From positions 1-12,426 of the forward strand of contig JBQTIP010000196.1 in assembly GCA_052388025.1 (NCBI GenBank): a DNA stretch of 12,426 nucleotides, in the 5' to 3' direction. The notes beneath the pieces were generated by a model. The model searched no databases, was not told where the DNA came from, and saw nothing but the letters and a program-made list of their open reading frames with translations. Below are positions 6,251-12,426 of this stretch, piece by piece (position 1 is the stretch's first letter; each line of letters starts with the position of its first letter). This stretch comes from JBQTIP01 sp052388025 (GTDB taxonomy: Bacteria; Actinomycetota; UBA4738; HRBIN12). The translations under genes were made by a program, and so were the position numbers.

Positions 6251-7984
6251 ATGATGCCCTCGGAGATGACCGAGCACAAACCCTGGCTGGCGACCTATCC
6301 GGCCGATGTCCCGATGTCGGTCGCGCCGATCCCCGAGATGTCCGTCTTCTCGATGCTCGCCGACTCGGGCCGCCGGTTCCCGGACAAGCCGGCCATCGCC
6401 TGGTTCGGGAGGCATATGTCCTATCGGGAGCTGCTGGCCGAGGTGGAGCGGTTCTCGGCCGTGCTTGCGGGCCTCGGCGTCAGGAAGGGCGACCGGGTGG
6501 GGCTGATCCTTCCCAACTCGCCGCAGTACGTGATCGCGTACTACGCCATCGTGCGGATCGGGGCGATCGTTGTCGGCAACAACCCTCTGTACACCCAGCG
6601 CGAACTCGCGCACCAGCTCTCGGACGCCGGGATCAAGGTCGTCGTGGTGCTCGACCAGCTGTACCCGCTCCTCGCCGCCGTGCGCGACGAGGCCGGCGTC
6701 GGCGTGGTCGTCGTCACGAAGCTCACCGACTACATGAAGTTCCCGCTCAAGCAGCTCGCGCCGATCAAGCTGAAGAAGGACGCGAAGCACGAGGGAAGGC
6801 CCTGGCCGCCGGTCCCGAGCGGCGCGGTCGTGAAGTGGTGGGCGTCACTCATGCGGTCGGCCGGGCCCGCCCCACGGGCCGCCGACGTGGACGCGAAGAA
6901 CGATCCCGCCGGCTTCATCTATACGGGCGGCACCACCGGCCTGTCGAAGGGCGCGATGCTGTCGCATTTCAACATCGTGTCGAACTGCATGCAGTCGGCG
7001 GCGTGGTTCAGCGACCTGCGCGACGGCGAGGACGCCCTCATGTGCGTGCTCCCGTTCTTCCACTCCTACGGCATGACCGTCGGGATGAACCTCGGCGTCT
7101 ATCGGGCGGCGAAGCTGATCCTGGTTCCGCGTTTCGAGCTCCACATGGTGCTGAAAGAGGTTCAGAAGGAGAAGCCCACGCTCTTCCCGGGCGTTCCGCG
7201 CCTTTACATCGCACTGAACGAGGCTGAGGAGAGCAAGAACTACGACTTGCGCTCGATCAAGGTCTGTCTGTCTGGTGCGGCGCCGCTCCCGCCGGCGGTC
7301 GCGGAGAAGTTCGCGACGGTCACCGGCGGGGCCCGGCTGGTCGAGGGCTACGGCCTCACCGAGGCTTCGCCAGTCACGCACGCAAATCCCACCGACGGAA
7401 GGGCGAGACCCGGGTGCATCGGCCTTCCGATCCCCGACACGGACTGCAAGATCGTCGACCTCGAGGACCCGGATCGGGTCGTCGAGGTCGGTGAGCGGGG
7501 CGAGCTAGCGATCATGGGGCCGCAGGTGATGATGGGGTACTGGAACCGCCCGGAGGAGACCGCGCTCAGCATCCGCAACGGGTGGCTGTACACGGGCGAC
7601 ATCGCGATCATGGACGAGGAGGGGTTCTTCCGGATCGTCGACCGGAAGAAGGAGATGATCCTGGTCTCCGGGTTCAACGTGTACCCGACGGAGGTAGAGC
7701 AGGTGCTCTTCCACCACCCCAAGGTGATGAAGGTATGTGTGCTCGGTGTGCCGGACGAGACGACCGGCGAGGCCGTGAAGGCGTTCGTGGTTCTGCGCCC
7801 GGGCGAGAGCGCCACGCCGGAGGAGATCATCGAGTGGAGCCGCGATCCCGCCAACGGGCTGACCGGATACCGCGTGCCGAAGCGGATCGAGTTCCGCGAC
7901 TCGCTGCCCGAGACCCTCGTCGGGAAGGTCCTGCGGCGCGTCCTCCTCGAGGAGGAACGGCAGAAGGCCGGGTCGTCGTCATAG
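6251..7984 (+). CDS. fadD: Long-chain fatty-acid--CoA ligase (AMP-dependent synthetase/ligase)
   Basis: A 577-residue adenylate-forming enzyme that activates a carboxylic acid with ATP and joins it to CoA, feeding beta-oxidation or lipid synthesis. Core motifs are present and in order: the P-loop YTGGTTGLSKG (from Y224; a Gly where Ser is usual), EGYGLTEASP (from E365), GWLYTGD (D450, ribose-binding Asp), DRKKEMILVSGFNVYP (hinge and A8 motif), and the C-terminal catalytic K559 in LVGKVLRR. Length and the FNVYP/VGKVLRR wording point to fatty-acyl-CoA ligases rather than acetyl-CoA synthetases; the exact acid cannot be read off. Start: ATG 6251 is followed at once by a second ATG, and M6 (6266) is also possible; none has a good Shine-Dalgarno. 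It is transcribed away from the dehydrogenase-acylase operon and runs 43 nt ahead of the cyclic-nucleotide-binding gene. Confidence 0.92.
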   Translation: MMPSEMTEHKPWLATYPADVPMSVAPIPEMSVFSMLADSGRRFPDKPAIAWFGRHMSYRELLAEVERFSAVLAGLGVRKGDRVGLILPNSPQYVIAYYAIVRIGAIVVGNNPLYTQRELAHQLSDAGIKVVVVLDQLYPLLAAVRDEAGVGVVVVTKLTDYMKFPLKQLAPIKLKKDAKHEGRPWPPVPSGAVVKWWASLMRSAGPAPRAADVDAKNDPAGFIYTGGTTGLSKGAMLSHFNIVSNCMQSAAWFSDLRDGEDALMCVLPFFHSYGMTVGMNLGVYRAAKLILVPRFELHMVLKEVQKEKPTLFPGVPRLYIALNEAEESKNYDLRSIKVCLSGAAPLPPAVAEKFATVTGGARLVEGYGLTEASPVTHANPTDGRARPGCIGLPIPDTDCKIVDLEDPDRVVEVGERGELAIMGPQVMMGYWNRPEETALSIRNGWLYTGDIAIMDEEGFFRIVDRKKEMILVSGFNVYPTEVEQVLFHHPKVMKVCVLGVPDETTGEAVKAFVVLRPGESATPEEIIEWSRDPANGLTGYRVPKRIEFRDSLPETLVGKVLRRVLLEEERQKAGSSS

Positions 7985-8012
7985 CGCGCTGCCGGGGCGG
8001 GCGCCGAGGCTC

Positions 8013-8018
8013 TAGGAT
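8013..8018 (+). promoter_or_regulatory. Putative -10 element, near-leaderless transcript
   Basis: TAGGAT ends 9 nt before ATG 8028, so transcription would begin at or within about 3 nt of the start codon. The gene lacks a real Shine-Dalgarno, and the same hexamer stands in the same place before the ArsR-rhodanese gene. No -35 box is evident. Confidence 0.45.
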
Positions 8019-8027
8019 TGGCGACCG

Positions 8028-8420
8028 ATGGACCCAGACAGGCTGAAATCGATCCCGCTCTTCTCGGACCTGTCCCGTCACGGGCGCGCCGAGATCGCCC
8101 GGTGGGCCGACGAGGTCGACGTGCCCGCCGGAAAGCACCTCGTCGATCAGGGGGACTTCGCCTACGAGTTCTTCGTCATCGAGGACGGGCACGCGGAGGT
8201 CACCGCGGGTGGGAAGCGCCTCGCGGACCTCGGGCCCGGCGAGTTCTTCGGTGAGATCGCACTGATCGAGGCCGACCGGCGCACGGCCTCCGTGGTAGCC
8301 CTGTCCCCGATGGCGGTGATCGTGATGCACGCTCGGGACTTCCGCGCGATGGAGGCGGAGATGCCGAAAGTCGCCGAGCGGATCCAACAGAAGCTCAGGG
8401 AGCGCACCGAGCGATCCTGA
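8028..8420 (+). CDS. Stand-alone cyclic nucleotide-binding (CNB/CRP-like) domain protein
   Basis: A 130-residue soluble protein made almost entirely of one CNB fold. It opens with the usual LKSIPLFSDLS helix, then V32-PAGKHLVDQGD, FFVIEDGHAEVT, LGPGEFFGEIAL and ADRRTASV. The phosphate-binding cassette is intact: G75-E76 for the ribose and R85-T86 for the cyclic phosphate, so cAMP or cGMP binding is plausible. After residue 100 there is one helix (RDFRAMEAEMPKVAERIQQKL) and no helix-turn-helix, kinase or channel domain, so it is not a CRP-type transcription factor. It may act on a partner protein; such single-domain proteins are frequent beside metabolic enzymes in actinomycetes. It lies 43 nt after the acyl-CoA ligase, co-directional, and its 3' end converges on the DapA-family gene 16 nt away. 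Confidence 0.88.
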   Translation: MDPDRLKSIPLFSDLSRHGRAEIARWADEVDVPAGKHLVDQGDFAYEFFVIEDGHAEVTAGGKRLADLGPGEFFGEIALIEADRRTASVVALSPMAVIVMHARDFRAMEAEMPKVAERIQQKLRERTERS

Positions 8421-8436
8421 GCGCCCATCCCATCTC

Positions 8437-9303
8437 TCAGCGGAGCCCGGCCACACCTTCCAGGATCTCCGAAAGCATCGATCGTTCCTCTTCGGACAGC
8501 GTTCGGAGCGGGGCGCGGACATCCGGGCGAACCGGGACCCCACGCTTCGCAAGCATTTCCTTCAGTGCGCTGTGGAAGGGAAGCGGCTGGAGCCGGGCCC
8601 GCAGCTCGGCCACCCGCCCCCCGACCTCCGGGTCCGGGTTCCCGACGAGCCCCGCGACGAGCTCGGGGAACGCGGTTGCTAGGCCCGACACGGCTCCGAC
8701 GGCGCCCCGCGCGAGCCCCTCGACGATCAACGACTCCGGCCCGACGAAGACGTCTAGCCCCTCGATGAGGTAGGGCTCGAACCGGTCGAAGGGAGCGTCG
8801 GACACCTTCAGCCCCTTCAGGTTGGGCGCGGCCTCTCTCAGCTGCTCGATCACCGTGAGCGGCACGGCGTAGCCGCTGCGCGCGGCGAACTCGTAGACGT
8901 AGAAGGGGACCGGCGCGCAGGCGGCCGCCGCCGCGCTGAAGTGCTCGAGGAGACTCGCCTCGTCGAAGGCGAAGTACGGCGGCGCGATCACCGCCACCGC
9001 GTCGGCCCCTCGCTCTGCGGCGTGGCTGGAGAGCGTCACGGTATCGGCCGTGGTCTGCGCCCCGCAGTGGACGGCGACCGTAAGGCGCCCCCGGCCTGCG
9101 TCGAGGAACAGCTCCGCAGCTCGGCGGCGCTCGTCGAGTGAGAGCATGATGCCCTCGCCGGTTGTGCCGAGCGCAAGGATCCCGTCCAGCCCCCCCGCGG
9201 CCAGGAACTCGACGAGCGGCTCGAAGGCATCCTCGTCGAGCGCCGAGCCCCCGTCTCGCAGCGGCGTGACCGCCGCGGCGAACGCGCCTCGCATCATGCC
9301 CAT
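8437..9303 (-). CDS. DapA/N-acetylneuraminate lyase family lyase or deaminase
   Basis: Encodes about 288 residues, the normal size for this (beta/alpha)8 class I aldolase family. Numbering from ATG 9303: GTTGE at 46-50, Y137 in FYVYEFAARSG (the proton-relay Tyr position), and Schiff-base K166 in LKGLKVSD, 29 residues on as in dihydrodipicolinate synthase. The usual YN-x-P-x-RTG reads YEFAARSG, so it is probably not the lysine-pathway enzyme itself. Family members include keto-deoxy-sugar aldolases, N-acetylneuraminate lyase and pyrroline-4-hydroxy-2-carboxylate deaminase. The last would suit the upstream DAO-type oxidoreductase, which is immediately adjacent and co-directional. The start is uncertain: TTG 9309 overlaps the upstream stop as TTGA, and ATG 9303, 9297 and 9294 all fit; none has a strong ribosome binding site. 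I chose the first ATG. Confidence 0.85.
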   Translation of the reverse strand: MGMMRGAFAAAVTPLRDGGSALDEDAFEPLVEFLAAGGLDGILALGTTGEGIMLSLDERRRAAELFLDAGRGRLTVAVHCGAQTTADTVTLSSHAAERGADAVAVIAPPYFAFDEASLLEHFSAAAAACAPVPFYVYEFAARSGYAVPLTVIEQLREAAPNLKGLKVSDAPFDRFEPYLIEGLDVFVGPESLIVEGLARGAVGAVSGLATAFPELVAGLVGNPDPEVGGRVAELRARLQPLPFHSALKEMLAKRGVPVRPDVRAPLRTLSEEERSMLSEILEGVAGLR

Positions 9304-9305
9304 GC

Positions 9306-10493
9306 TCAAAGCAGCGGGGGCTCACGCATCTCGAACGCCCTTGCCAGCCGGAACGGGTTCTCGGCGTCCTCGGATCGCCCGACCACGAGGTCGATCAGCA
9401 TCCTGCCGCCGGCGGCGCTTCCCATGATGCCGTGGCCGCTGTAGCCCGTGTTGACGTACAGGCCCTCGAGGCCCGTGGTGCCGATGAGCGGACGGTGGTC
9501 GGGAGTCATCGTGTACTGCCCAGCCTGGACGAACCAGTTGGCCGAGTTCCGCTCCCAGACCTCGCGCCAGAACGGCGCGACGCGGGCCACCGAGACCGGG
9601 CTCGCCGGGTCGAGGAGCCGGAACGCGAAGCGCTGGTCGGTCGGTACGTCCTCGGCCGGCGGGCTCGGGGGCGTGGTCGGGTCCGTGAAGAGGAGGTACG
9701 CGCCGCCGAGCGCCGGCCGCCAGTGGGCGCCGGTGTCCTCGTCGATCGTCATCGGGGCAAGCGGGGGCACCTGAGGAACGTCGGGCATCACGACCTTCTG
9801 CCGGCGGACGGTCGTGATCGGAAGATCGATCCCCGCCGTGTCGGCGAGCAGACCGGAGAGCGGACCCGCGGCGATCGCGGCCGTGGCGGTGGCGATCGTG
9901 CCCCCCGTCGTCCGGACGCCGGCCAGCCGATCGCCGGCGATCTCGAACCCGACCGCCTTGCAATCGACGACCACCTCCGCACCGGAGGCGGCGACCAGCC
10001 CCATCGTGAGCTGCTTCGTGTCGAGGAACCCGTCGTCCGCGCGGAACCGCGCTTGCAGCACGTTGCCACCCACATAGGTGAATCGCCGCCGAACCTCGTC
10101 GCCGGCGAGGAGCTCGATGTCGGTCTGGCCCCAGCCGTGCTGCATCTCGACGAGGCGTCGCTGGGCCTCGACACGGGCCTCGCTCGTCGTCAGCCACAGG
10201 TAGCCCGGCTGTCGTATGTCCAGCTCGTACTCGTCCTGGCCGGTGGCTTCCTTGAAGTTCAGGAAGAGGTCCACCGATTCCCGCACGAGCGTCAGCTCCT
10301 CCTGGTTGTCGAACTGGAGGCGGAACGCGCCCGTGGAGGCGGGCGTCGTGAGGCTGCACAGGGCGGGGCGGCTCTCGACGATCAGCGGCCGCAGGCCGGC
10401 GCGGGCGGCGTACCACGCGGTCGCGGCGCCCACCACCCCGCCGCCGATCACCACGAGCTCGGCCCGGGCGGGCGGCTTCGGCAGGTAGTTCAT
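9306..10493 (-). CDS. FAD-dependent oxidoreductase, DAO / sarcosine oxidase beta-like family
   Basis: A 395-residue cytoplasmic flavoenzyme expected to oxidise a secondary or primary amine of an amino acid (sarcosine, glycine, proline or D-amino acid type substrates). The N-terminal dinucleotide fold reads VVIGGGVVGAATAWYAARAG (glycines from G17 to G22), followed by an acidic residue (VESRP) for the ribose. The C-terminal family signature is QYTMTPDHRPLIG, then GLYVNTGYSGHGIMGSAAGG, which closes over the isoalloxazine. At the site of the covalent-FAD Cys of monomeric sarcosine oxidase (before MYTMTPD) there is no Cys, so FAD is probably non-covalent. It leads a two-gene operon with the DapA-family enzyme and is transcribed divergently from the ArsR-rhodanese gene, 64 nt apart. 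Its ATG has no clear Shine-Dalgarno. The substrate cannot be told from sequence alone. Confidence 0.88.
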   Translation of the reverse strand: MNYLPKPPARAELVVIGGGVVGAATAWYAARAGLRPLIVESRPALCSLTTPASTGAFRLQFDNQEELTLVRESVDLFLNFKEATGQDEYELDIRQPGYLWLTTSEARVEAQRRLVEMQHGWGQTDIELLAGDEVRRRFTYVGGNVLQARFRADDGFLDTKQLTMGLVAASGAEVVVDCKAVGFEIAGDRLAGVRTTGGTIATATAAIAAGPLSGLLADTAGIDLPITTVRRQKVVMPDVPQVPPLAPMTIDEDTGAHWRPALGGAYLLFTDPTTPPSPPAEDVPTDQRFAFRLLDPASPVSVARVAPFWREVWERNSANWFVQAGQYTMTPDHRPLIGTTGLEGLYVNTGYSGHGIMGSAAGGRMLIDLVVGRSEDAENPFRLARAFEMREPPLL

Positions 10494-10523
10494 GTTCCGG
10501 GAGGGTACCCCATCCCCACTCTG

Positions 10524-10541
10524 TCAACTGGTTGCTTGAAT
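10524..10541. promoter_or_regulatory. Possible operator in the DAO / ArsR-rhodanese divergent gap
   Basis: TCAA (10524-10527) and TTGA (10536-10539) form an inverted pair separated by 8 nt, with CAACTGGTTG nested inside. The right half extends to TTGAAT, the half-site often seen in ArsR/SmtB operators. It overlaps TTGACA on the minus strand (10527-10522), which would be a good -35 for the oxidoreductase although the best -10 (TACCCT) is only 14 nt away. Autoregulation by the ArsR-like protein, and control of both directions, is an inference. Confidence 0.35.
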
Positions 10542-10545
10542 AGGC

Positions 10546-10551
10546 TAGGAT
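10546..10551 (+). promoter_or_regulatory. Putative -10 element, leaderless transcript of the ArsR-rhodanese gene
   Basis: TAGGAT is followed by exactly 6 nt and then ATG 10558, so the predicted transcription start is the A of the start codon. There is no Shine-Dalgarno before this gene, as expected for a leaderless actinobacterial mRNA. No good -35 is seen. Confidence 0.55.
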
Positions 10552-10557
10552 GAACGC

Positions 10558-11223
10558 ATGATCGACCGTCAGGCGAAGCAGGCGCTGTTCGACGAGTTCG
10601 CCAGGGTCGGGAAGGCCGTCTCCAGCGGACGAAGGGTCGAGGTCCTGGACGTCCTCGCCAACGGGGAGCGGAGTGTCGAGGGCCTCGCCGAGCAGCTCGG
10701 GCTCTCGGTAGCCAACACCAGCCAGCACCTGCAGGTCCTGAGGCAGGCCGGCCTGGTCAGCACGCGTCGCGAGGGGACCTTCGTCCGCTACCGGCTCGCG
10801 GCTTCCGAGGTGTTTGAGTTCCTCCGCGCGCTCCGGGGCCTCGCGGCGAGCCGCCTCGCCGAGGTGGAGCGCCTGGCCGATGCCTACCTCGGGGCCCGGG
10901 ACACCATCGAGCCGATCACCCGTGCCGAGCTCGCCCGGCGGCTGAAGCGCGGAGGGGACGTCGTCGTGATCGACGTGAGGCCTGCTGAGGAGTACGTTGC
11001 CGGCCACCTGCCGGGCGCCATCTCGGTCCCGCTCACCGAGCTGCACCGGAAGATGAAGGAGCTCCCGAAGGACAAGGAGATCGTCGCGTACTGCCGGGGG
11101 CCGTACTGCGCCTTCTCGCACGTGGCCGTCGCGTTGCTCCGGAAGCGAGGCTTCCGCGCCAGGCGCCTGGAGGAAGGCCTGCCCGAGTGGGTCGCCGAGG
11201 ATCTCCCCGTGATCCACGACTGA
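10558..11223 (+). CDS. ArsR-family transcriptional regulator fused to a rhodanese domain
   Basis: A 221-residue two-domain protein. About 8-95 is an ArsR/SmtB winged helix with recognition region LAEQLGLSVANTSQHLQVLRQAGLV and wing RREGTFVRYRL. About 115-218 is a rhodanese domain: VIDVRPAEEYVAGHLPGAI (D139, R141) and the active-site loop C179-R-G-P-Y-C184. C179 is the position that carries the persulfide in sulfurtransferases. The ArsR part has no Cys at all, so the usual alpha-3 metal site of ArsR sensors is missing, and sensing through the rhodanese (reactive sulfur, or oxidation to a C179-C184 disulfide) is likelier. The layout and length match the Rv0324-type regulator of mycobacteria. It begins from a leaderless start, diverges from the DAO-DapA operon, and converges on the MFS gene with 9 nt between stops. 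Target genes are not known. Confidence 0.92.
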   Translation: MIDRQAKQALFDEFARVGKAVSSGRRVEVLDVLANGERSVEGLAEQLGLSVANTSQHLQVLRQAGLVSTRREGTFVRYRLAASEVFEFLRALRGLAASRLAEVERLADAYLGARDTIEPITRAELARRLKRGGDVVVIDVRPAEEYVAGHLPGAISVPLTELHRKMKELPKDKEIVAYCRGPYCAFSHVAVALLRKRGFRARRLEEGLPEWVAEDLPVIHD

Positions 11224-11232
11224 GGTAGGTCC

Positions 11233-12426
11233 CTAGGCGGCTTGCGGGCTCGGGCGTGTCTCGTACATCCGAAAGGCCACGACCGCGCCCGAAACGGCGG
11301 TCATGGCCGCTATGATCCCGATCGCGCTGCCGAGTCCGAGCGCGTCCGCGAGCAGTCCGGCGAGGAGGGCTCCGAAGGCGAATCCGGCGTCTCGCCACGC
11401 ACGGTAGACGCCGAGGGCCGATGCCCGCCAGCGGGGGTGGGCCACGTCCCCGATCGCGGCCAGGAGCGTCGGATAGGCCATCGCGGTGCCGGCGCCGAGC
11501 AGCGCCATGGCCCATGCCCACGCCGCGAACCCGCTCGTCGTCGCCACGAGCCCGAGCCCCCCGGCCTGCACCCACATACCCCCGGCGATCAGCCACTTCC
11601 GCCCGATCCGGTCGGACAGAGCCCCGGTTACGAGCTGGCCGGTGCCCCAGACGGCTGGGTAGAGCGCGGCGAGGAGCCCGATCCGCCCGAGCGACAGGCC
11701 GCCCCGGGCGAACAGCAGGGGCAGGAGGCCCCACGCCACGGCATCGTTCAGGTTGTTCACCAGACCAGCCTGCGCGCACGCGGAGAGCGCCGGCTCTCGG
11801 AAGCTGGCCAGGAGGAAGATCTCCCTCTTGGAGCGGGGCTCGAGGCCCGAGCGGATCCCGACGCCCCCGTCCTCGTGGAGGGCGTGGGCGCGAGTCTCCC
11901 GGACCGCAAGCGTCGAGAGCCCCAGGCCCAGGCCAGCGAAGGCGATGCCGAGGAAGAACGGCTCCGGGCGCAGCCCGGCTCGCTCCGCGATGAACCCGGT
12001 GACGAGCGCCGTCAGAGCGACGGCCGTGTAGCCCGAGGCCTCGTTCAGTCCCATCGCGAGCCCCCGCCGCTCCGGCCCGACCAGGTCGACCTTCATGATC
12101 ACGGTGGCCGACCAGGTGAGCCCCTGGTTCAGGCCGAGGAGCGCGTTGGCGGCCACGATCCAGGCCCACGAGGGCGCCCACATCAGCAGGAAGGGAACGG
12201 GGAGGCCGATTAGCCAGCCGGCGACCAGCACGGGCTTGCGCCCGAACCGGTCCGACAGCGCTCCGGCGGCGAGGTTGGTGCCCGCCTTCACCAGTCCGAA
12301 GGCCAGAATGAACGTCAGCGCCGCCGTGAACGCGGTCACGCCGTAGACCCGCTCGGCCAGCAGGGGGAGGACGGTGCGTTCCTGGCCGAGCATCCCCCCG
12401 ACGAGGGCGTTCACGCCTACCAGCAG
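11233..12426 (-). CDS. MFS (major facilitator superfamily) transporter, 5' end outside window
   Basis: About 397 residues are visible of a 12-helix secondary transporter in the cytoplasmic membrane. The frame stays open to the right edge (LLVGVNALVGGMLGQERTV), and this start lies inside what looks like the first helix, so a few to some tens of residues are missing; GTG 12414 is not the likely start. MFS motif A appears twice, once per six-helix half: LSDRFGRKPVL after helix 2 and LSDRIGRKWLI after helix 8, with a long basic cytoplasmic loop (about 175-205, ETRAHALHEDGG to EPRSKRE) between halves. Hydrophobic stretches alternate as expected to the C-terminus, which is short (MYETRPSPQAA). The sequence suggests an exporter of drugs or small metabolites, but the substrate cannot be assigned. 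Convergent with the ArsR-rhodanese gene. Confidence 0.9.
   Translation of the reverse strand: MLVGVNALVGGMLGQERTVLPLLAERVYGVTAFTAALTFILAFGLVKAGTNLAAGALSDRFGRKPVLVAGWLIGLPVPFLLMWAPSWAWIVAANALLGLNQGLTWSATVIMKVDLVGPERRGLAMGLNEASGYTAVALTALVTGFIAERAGLRPEPFFLGIAFAGLGLGLSTLAVRETRAHALHEDGGVGIRSGLEPRSKREIFLLASFREPALSACAQAGLVNNLNDAVAWGLLPLLFARGGLSLGRIGLLAALYPAVWGTGQLVTGALSDRIGRKWLIAGGMWVQAGGLGLVATTSGFAAWAWAMALLGAGTAMAYPTLLAAIGDVAHPRWRASALGVYRAWRDAGFAFGALLAGLLADALGLGSAIGIIAAMTAVSGAVVAFRMYETRPSPQAA

Noticed and set aside
5223..6254. A 343-codon plus-strand frame antisense to the dehydrogenase.
   Set aside because: It is a complement shadow: no domain, and codon bias follows from the real gene on the other strand.
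9322..11217. A 631-codon minus-strand open frame running across both the ArsR-rhodanese gene and the DAO gene.
   Set aside because: It is the out-of-frame shadow of two well-supported genes in GC-rich DNA; the product is Arg/Pro/Gly-rich without any motif.
1..12426. CRISPR arrays, tRNA/rRNA genes, insertion sequences, phage genes or a defence island.
   Set aside because: I saw no regularly spaced repeats, no cloverleaf-like or rRNA sequence, no transposase or integrase motifs and no terminal inverted repeats; all sizeable genes are metabolic, regulatory, transport or envelope-related.

Overview
The window is high-GC DNA that most likely comes from an actinomycete (Actinomycetota). The best marker is crgA, a divisome membrane protein essentially confined to that phylum. 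A mycobacterial-type 3-ketoacyl-CoA thiolase tail, an ArsR-rhodanese fusion of the Rv0324 type and leaderless TAGGAT promoters agree with this. There are no rRNA or tRNA genes, insertion sequences or CRISPR arrays, and nothing identifies a genus; a poorly sampled lineage is possible.

Layout. 1-565 (+): the 3' end of a thiolase gene, overlapped by a small membrane protein with a Cys/His cluster. 566-733: a gene-free gap with one nested stem-loop. 734-2310 (+): a secreted trypsin-like serine protease and a lipoprotein joined by a 4-nt overlap, in visibly lower-GC sequence. 2311-2472: a convergent intergenic stretch with six DnaA-box-like nonamers in two inward-facing groups. 2473-6137 (-): an apparent operon, Leu/Val-type dehydrogenase then penicillin-acylase-family Ntn hydrolase then crgA. 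6251-8420 (+): a fatty-acyl-CoA ligase, divergent from that operon, and a stand-alone cyclic-nucleotide-binding protein. 8437-10493 (-): a two-gene operon of a FAD-dependent DAO-family oxidoreductase and a DapA/NAL-family lyase. 10558-11223 (+): the ArsR-rhodanese regulator, divergent from that operon. 11233-12426 (-): an MFS transporter cut by the right edge.

How the genes may work together (inference). The dehydrogenase-acylase-acyl-CoA ligase neighbourhood would suit breakdown of N-acyl amino acids: acylase releases fatty acid and amino acid, the ligase activates the acid, the dehydrogenase deaminates the amino acid. The DAO plus DapA-family pair has the composition of the middle of the D-hydroxyproline pathway, though other imino-acid or keto-acid routes are possible. 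The most unusual non-coding signal is the DnaA-box-like cluster next to crgA. A recurrent TTGAGC junction between overlapping genes suggests coupled translation from TTG starts.
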